Below, one piece after another: positions 5,750 through 9,354 of a DNA stretch of 9,354 nucleotides. How positions within the stretch are numbered: position 1 is the first letter of the stretch; each line of letters begins with the position of its first letter. The stretch lies in assembly GCA_026225435.1 (NCBI GenBank), contig JAMFST010000385.1, positions 1-9,354 on the forward strand, given 5' to 3'. The position numbers and the translations under genes were made by a program. Below the pieces are notes generated by a model, which saw only the letters and a program-made list of their open reading frames with translations, was not told the origin of the DNA and did not search any database. Origin of the DNA: Labilithrix luteola (GTDB lineage Bacteria > Myxococcota_A > Polyangia > Polyangiales > Polyangiaceae).

Positions 5750-6643
5750 ATGAGCCCTCTATCCTCCGCGTCCGAGCAGAAGCTCGTCCTCAGCCTGTCC
5801 TGCGCCGACGTCCCCGGCATCGTCGCCGAGGTGTCCGGCTTCTTCTTTCAGGCCGGCTGCAACCTGCTCAGCGCGCACCAGTTCGACGACCAGGACACCG
5901 GCAGGTTCTTCATGCGCATGGAGCTCGCCCGGGTCGCCTCGCCCGGAGGCGAGCCCCTGTCACTCGTCGCCTTGCAGCAGGGCTTCTCCGCCGTCGCCGA
6001 GCGCTTTCGCATGACCTGGACCTTGCGCGACGCGCACGCGCGCAAGCGAGTCATGATTCTCGTCTCGAAGTTCGACCACTGCCTGTCGGACCTGCTCTAT
6101 CGCTGGCGCAACGGCGAGCTGCCGATGGACCTCAGCGCCATCGTCGCCAACCACCCGGCCGAGGTGTACGCGCACCTCGACCTGTCCGGCATCCCCTTCC
6201 ACTACCTGCCGGTCACCCGCACGACCAAGCTCGAACAGGAGGTCGCGCTGTGGCACCTGGTGGAGGAAACACGCACCGATCTGGTCGTCCTCGCCCGCTA
6301 CATGCAGGTGCTCTCCGACAGCCTGGCGGCGCGCCTGGCCGGGCGCTGCATCAACATCCATCACAGCTTCCTCCCCGGCTTCAAGGGGGCCAAGCCGTAC
6401 CACCAGGCCCACGCGCGCGGCGTGAAGCTGATCGGCGCCACGGCGCACTTCGTCACCGGAGATCTCGACGAGGGGCCGATCATCGAGCAGGACGTCGGCC
6501 GCGTCTCGCACGGGGACACCGTCGAGGACTACGTGCGCAAGGGGCGGGACATCGAGCGACGCGTGCTCGCCCGCGCCGTCAGCGCCTTCCTCGAAGATCG
6601 CGCCATCCTCAACGGGCCCAAGGCCGTCGTCTTCAACCCGTGA
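5750..6643 (+). CDS. purU: Formyltetrahydrofolate deformylase
   Basis: PurU hydrolyses 10-formyl-THF to formate and THF in the cytoplasm. The 297 residues have the family plan: an N-terminal ACT domain (about 12-85, LSCADVPGIVAEVSGFFF), then a formyltransferase-fold domain (about 98-290). The catalytic Asn-His-Asp set is visible as INIHHSFLPG (Asn202, His204) and GDLDEGPIIEQD (Asp240), with conserved GAKPYHQA and TVEDYVRKGRDIER. Length is normal. ATG 5750 is chosen because homology begins at once; no Shine-Dalgarno precedes it, and the nearby ATG 5737 is out of frame. It is first in a run with a THF-dependent demethylase and folD, so its job here is probably to empty the C1 pool as formate during demethylation, not the purine-balancing role known in E. 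coli. Confidence 0.95.
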   Translation: MSPLSSASEQKLVLSLSCADVPGIVAEVSGFFFQAGCNLLSAHQFDDQDTGRFFMRMELARVASPGGEPLSLVALQQGFSAVAERFRMTWTLRDAHARKRVMILVSKFDHCLSDLLYRWRNGELPMDLSAIVANHPAEVYAHLDLSGIPFHYLPVTRTTKLEQEVALWHLVEETRTDLVVLARYMQVLSDSLAARLAGRCINIHHSFLPGFKGAKPYHQAHARGVKLIGATAHFVTGDLDEGPIIEQDVGRVSHGDTVEDYVRKGRDIERRVLARAVSAFLEDRAILNGPKAVVFNP

Positions 6644-6678
6644 CCACACTCCACGATCGAGCTGAGAGAGCCTGACCC

Positions 6679-7956
6679 ATGCTGCCCAAGAACCTGCGCC
6701 ACGTCCCCGAGGGCTACTTCACCACCCGCTGGGGGCTGCCCGAGTACACCGACTGGATCGACGAGAGCATGTCGTGGAAGGACACCTGCTCGATCGGCGA
6801 CTGGTCGTTCCTCTGGGAGCGGCGCTTTCGCGGGCCCGACGCGCTCAAGCTGCTGAGCGACGTCTCGGTCAACAGCTTCGCCAAGTTCGATGTTCTCCAG
6901 TCGAAGCACGTCACCCACTGCAACGCGGACGGGATGGTGATCGCCGAGGGGATCCTCACCCGCCTCGCGGAGGAGGAGTTCATGCTCTTCGGCCGCGGCA
7001 CCTTCTGGGTCGACTACAAGCTGCGGCACGGGAAGTACGACGCCAGCTCCGAGGCAGACGACTGGTTCAACTTCCAGGTCGCCGGCCCCATGGCGCTGGC
7101 CACCGTCGAGAAGGCCTGCGGGCAGAGCCTGCGCGACGTGAAGTTCATGCACTCGGGGAAGATCAAGATCGCCGGCGTCGACTGCCTCGCGCTGCGGCAG
7201 GGGATGTCCGGCGAGCCGGGCTTCGAGCTGCAGGGCTCCACCAAGCAGGCGCGCGAGGTCTACGAGGCGGTGGTGCTCGCCGGGCAGGAGTTCGGCATCC
7301 GCAAGCTCGGTGGGCGCGCGGTCTTCATCAACCACCTCGAGGCGTGCTTCCCCACCATCATCACCGACTACCTGCCGGCGATCTTCGACGAGGACATGGC
7401 CGAGTACCAGGCGGAGTTCCGCGCTGCGATGCCCGGCTTCGCCAACACCTTCAACGTGGCCGGCAGCTTCGAGTCCGACGACATCCGCAGCTGGTACCGC
7501 AGCCCGGTGGAGCTCGGCTGGGGGAAGAACATCAAGCTCGATCACGAGTTCATCGGCCGCGCCGCGCTCGAGCGCGAGCTGGCGGCTCCGCGGCGGGTGA
7601 TGCGCACGCTGGTGTGGAACGCCGACGACGTGGTCGACGTGTTCGCCTCGCTCTTCAAGAAGGGGGCGCCGTACCACTTCATGGAGATGCCCCGCGACCA
7701 GCGCGGCTTCATGTACGCCGACAAGGTGCTGCGCGACGGGCGCGAGGTCGGCGTCGCCACGTCGCGCGGGTACAGCTACTACTTCCGCGAGATGCTCTCG
7801 CTGAGCACGATCGACGTCGCCGACGCGGAGATCGGCACCGAGGTCACGGTCGTCTGGGGCAACCCGGGCGAGCCGCAGAAGCAGATCCGCGCCACCGTCG
7901 CCCGCGCGCCGTACAAGACGGACAACCGGCGCGCCGACCTGACCAAGCTGCCTTGA
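6679..7956 (+). CDS. GcvT-fold THF-dependent demethylase, LigM/DesA-like
   Basis: A 425-residue protein of the aminomethyltransferase (GcvT) superfamily, which includes THF-dependent O-demethylases of vanillate, 3-O-methylgallate and syringate (LigM, DesA) and the DMSP demethylase DmdA. Visible family features are [12 protein letters not shown] (129-140), the GEPGFEL turn (178-184), [17 protein letters not shown] (219-235), the [20 protein letters not shown] segment (279-298) and a GcvT C-terminal barrel with [14 protein letters not shown] (353-366). LigM is somewhat longer (about 470). ATG 6679 has a GAGAGAG site at 6664-6670. The stop overlaps the folD start (TTGA, 7953-7956), so translation of the two is probably coupled. 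The flanking folD, purU, VanA-like oxygenase and IclR regulator support a catabolic role. A methoxy-aromatic substrate is inference; an N- or S-methyl substrate is not excluded. Confidence 0.85.
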   Translation: MLPKNLRHVPEGYFTTRWGLPEYTDWIDESMSWKDTCSIGDWSFLWERRFRGPDALKLLSDVSVNSFAKFDVLQSKHVTHCNADGMVIAEGILTRLAEEEFMLFGRGTFWVDYKLRHGKYDASSEADDWFNFQVAGPMALATVEKACGQSLRDVKFMHSGKIKIAGVDCLALRQGMSGEPGFELQGSTKQAREVYEAVVLAGQEFGIRKLGGRAVFINHLEACFPTIITDYLPAIFDEDMAEYQAEFRAAMPGFANTFNVAGSFESDDIRSWYRSPVELGWGKNIKLDHEFIGRAALERELAAPRRVMRTLVWNADDVVDVFASLFKKGAPYHFMEMPRDQRGFMYADKVLRDGREVGVATSRGYSYYFREMLSLSTIDVADAEIGTEVTVVWGNPGEPQKQIRATVARAPYKTDNRRADLTKLP

Positions 7957-8828
7957 GCGCGCAGCTGATCGACGGCAAGGCGATCGCCGCGGAGGTGCGC
8001 GCGCGGGTCGCCGCCGGAGTCGCTCGTCTCGCGGCGCGCTCCGGGGTGGTGCCGGGCCTGACCGTGATCCTCGTGGGGGAGGATCCGGCCAGCGAGGTGT
8101 ACGTCCGCACCAAGGTGACGCAGACCGCGGCGGCGGGGATGCGCGGCGCGGTGCTGCGGCTGCCGGCGGAGACGACCGAGGCGGAGCTCCTGGCGACGGT
8201 CGCGAGGCTGAACGCGGATCCGGCGGTGCACGGGATCCTGGTTCAGTTTCCGCTCCCCGCGCACCTCGACGTCGCCCGCGTCGTCGAGGCGATCGCGCCG
8301 GAGAAGGACGTCGACGGCTTCAACCCGCTCAACGTCGGGCGAACCGCCGCCGGTCTGCGCGAGGCGATCGTCCCGTGCACGCCGCTCGGTGTGCTGCACC
8401 TGATCAAGACCGTGCGCGTGGACCTCGGCGGTCTGTCCGCGCTGGTGGTGGGCGCGTCGAACGTGGTCGGTCGGCCGATGGCGCGGCTGCTCCTCGGGGA
8501 GCACTGCACGGTGTCGATCGCGCACGTGCGCACCACCGATCTGCCCGAGCGCGCGCGCGCCGCCGACGTGCTGGTGGTCGCGACTGGGGTGCCGGGGCTG
8601 GTGCGCGGCGACTGGCTCAAGCCCGGGGCGACGGTGATCGACGTGGGGATCACCCGGGCGGCGACACCCGAAGGGAAGGTGCGTCTGGTGGGGGACGTGG
8701 CCTTCGACGAGGCGGTGCAGGTGGCCGGCGCGCTGACGCCGGTGCCGGGAGGGGTGGGGCCGATGACCGTGGCGTACCTGCTGTCGAACACGCTCGACGC
8801 GGCCGAGCGGGCGGTGTCGCGGCGCTGA
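7953..8828 (+). CDS. folD: Methylenetetrahydrofolate dehydrogenase/cyclohydrolase
   Basis: FolD oxidises 5,10-methylene-THF to methenyl-THF and hydrolyses that to 10-formyl-THF. The 291-residue product starts at TTG 7953, overlapping the demethylase stop; homology begins at once with [15 protein letters not shown]. Active-site motifs are intact: [14 protein letters not shown] (Tyr50, catalytic Lys54), GILVQFPLP (Gln98), [12 protein letters not shown] (Asp121), [10 protein letters not shown] and [11 protein letters not shown]. In the dinucleotide-binding half the usual GRS is GAS (Ala168) and the usual HSxT is HVRT (Val192). These replace the Arg and Ser that hold the NADP 2'-phosphate in human MTHFD1 (Arg173, Ser197), so NAD+ use is suspected. 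Its place between the demethylase and purU suggests a dedicated catabolic FolD, perhaps beside a housekeeping copy elsewhere. Confidence 0.95.
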   Translation: MSAQLIDGKAIAAEVRARVAAGVARLAARSGVVPGLTVILVGEDPASEVYVRTKVTQTAAAGMRGAVLRLPAETTEAELLATVARLNADPAVHGILVQFPLPAHLDVARVVEAIAPEKDVDGFNPLNVGRTAAGLREAIVPCTPLGVLHLIKTVRVDLGGLSALVVGASNVVGRPMARLLLGEHCTVSIAHVRTTDLPERARAADVLVVATGVPGLVRGDWLKPGATVIDVGITRAATPEGKVRLVGDVAFDEAVQVAGALTPVPGGVGPMTVAYLLSNTLDAAERAVSRR

Positions 8829-8936
8829 ACCCGCGAGATGACGGACACGCGGCGCATCAAGTCATCGAGTTTTCGACATTGCGTCATTCGCCGTTTCGTT
8901 TTGCGACGCGACTGGCCCGACTCGTAGACCGGAGGG
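8829..8936. promoter_or_regulatory. AT-richer spacer with GTCAT-type repeats before the Rieske gene
   Basis: This 108-bp spacer is less GC-rich than its surroundings. It carries ATGAC (8838-8842), then GTCATCGA (8861-8868) and GTCATTCG (8883-8890) as direct repeats 22 bp apart, and a TCGA-GTTT-TCGA dyad (8865-8876). No clear -35/-10 pair was found. It probably holds the promoter and control sites of the oxygenase gene. The GTTCG-N5-CGAAC motif seen before purU is absent here. Confidence 0.35.
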
Positions 8937-9354
8937 ATGTTCCTCACCAACTGCTGGTACGTCGCCGGCTGGTCCACCGATCTCGCCCCCGGCGCCAAGC
9001 TGGCGCGGACCTTCCTGGGCAAGCCGGTGGTCCTCTTCCGCACCGAAGGGGGCGTGGTGTCCGCGCTCGAGGACCGCTGCTGTCACCGCGCGATGCCGCT
9101 CAGCCGCGGCGCCGTCTGCGGCGAGACCATCCGCTGCGTCTACCACGGGCTCGAGTACGACACCGCCGGCGTCTGCACCCGCATACCGGCGCAGGAGAAG
9201 GTCCCGCCGAACGCGCGCGTCCGCCGCTACCCGCTGGTGGAGAAGCACGCGTTGCTGTGGATCTGGATGGGCGACCCCGACAAGGCGGAGCCGCAGGCGA
9301 TCCCCGGCCACGCGGTGCACGAGGACCCGAAGTGGGCGTGGCGGAGCGAGCACT
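8937..9354 (+). CDS. Rieske non-heme iron oxygenase, VanA-like, 5' part only
   Basis: The first 139 residues of an aromatic ring-hydroxylating or O-demethylating oxygenase alpha subunit. The opening MFLTNCWYVAGW matches the start of the VanA/DdmC group, whose members use O2 to demethylate methoxy-aromatics such as vanillate, releasing formaldehyde. The Rieske [2Fe-2S] ligands are Cys48-x-His50 and Cys67-x2-His70, separated by 16 residues (DRCCHRAMPLSRG ... CVYHGLEYD). LLWIWMGDPDKAEPQAIP follows as in VanA. The catalytic mononuclear-iron domain lies beyond the window. ATG 8937 is supported by homology, but its GGAGGG (8931-8936) abuts the start codon, which is unusually tight. The substrate is unknown; the next gene may encode the reductase. 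Confidence 0.93.
   Translation, partial: MFLTNCWYVAGWSTDLAPGAKLARTFLGKPVVLFRTEGGVVSALEDRCCHRAMPLSRGAVCGETIRCVYHGLEYDTAGVCTRIPAQEKVPPNARVRRYPLVEKHALLWIWMGDPDKAEPQAIPGHAVHEDPKWAWRSEH

Noticed and set aside
5716..6675. Alternative frame starting upstream of purU (including ATG 5737)
   Set aside because: It is out of frame with PurU, yields Arg/Pro-rich low-complexity sequence and overlaps operator site 2 at its start.
6529..7677. Long minus-strand open frame opposite purU and the demethylase
   Set aside because: It is an antisense shadow created by high GC3 in the real genes; composition is Arg/Gly/Val/His-rich with no recognisable domain, and the plus-strand genes have clear family motifs.

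Overview
This is a high-GC bacterial window (very strong G/C preference at third codon positions) carrying nine protein-coding genes, two of them cut by the window edges. No rRNA, tRNA, CRISPR array, transposase or integrase was seen, and no stretch over 300 bases lacks a gene. The base composition, an ECF sigma factor paired with a non-zinc-type membrane partner, and a secreted Gly/Tyr/His-rich protein would suit a myxobacterium-like (Myxococcota) or other high-GC proteobacterial chromosome. That placement is an inference, not a demonstrated identity.

Layout. (1) 1-818: C-terminal half of a class I acyl-CoA synthetase. (2) 888-2788: a compact envelope-stress-like unit of an ECF sigma factor, an ATGA-overlapping single-TM protein (putative anti-sigma factor) and a secreted DsbA-like thiol oxidoreductase with a CPFC active site. 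(3) 2821-3648, minus strand: a secreted low-complexity protein, convergent with the DsbA-like gene and divergent from the next unit. (4) 3777-4856: a two-TM potassium-channel protein with a cytoplasmic RCK module and an apparent internal translation start, followed 2 nt later by (5) 4859-5620: an IclR-family (PcaR/PobR-like) regulator. (6) 5750-8828: PurU, a GcvT-fold LigM/DesA-like tetrahydrofolate-dependent demethylase and FolD, with two tandem GTTCG-N5-CGAAY operator-like palindromes in front of purU. (7) 8937 to the window end: N-terminal part of a VanA-like Rieske oxygenase.

The most coherent reading of 4859-9354 is a catabolic demethylation locus. The demethylase would move a methyl or C1 unit from a substrate, perhaps a methoxy-aromatic, onto tetrahydrofolate. 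FolD would oxidise methylene-THF to formyl-THF, and PurU would release formate and regenerate THF. The IclR regulator next door is the obvious candidate to bind the tandem palindromes. The FolD has replaced both residues that contact the NADP 2'-phosphate in characterised homologues, which suggests NAD+ use suited to one-way C1 oxidation. The adjoining VanA-like oxygenase suggests a second, oxygen-dependent demethylation chemistry at the same locus. The substrate cannot be read from the sequence.
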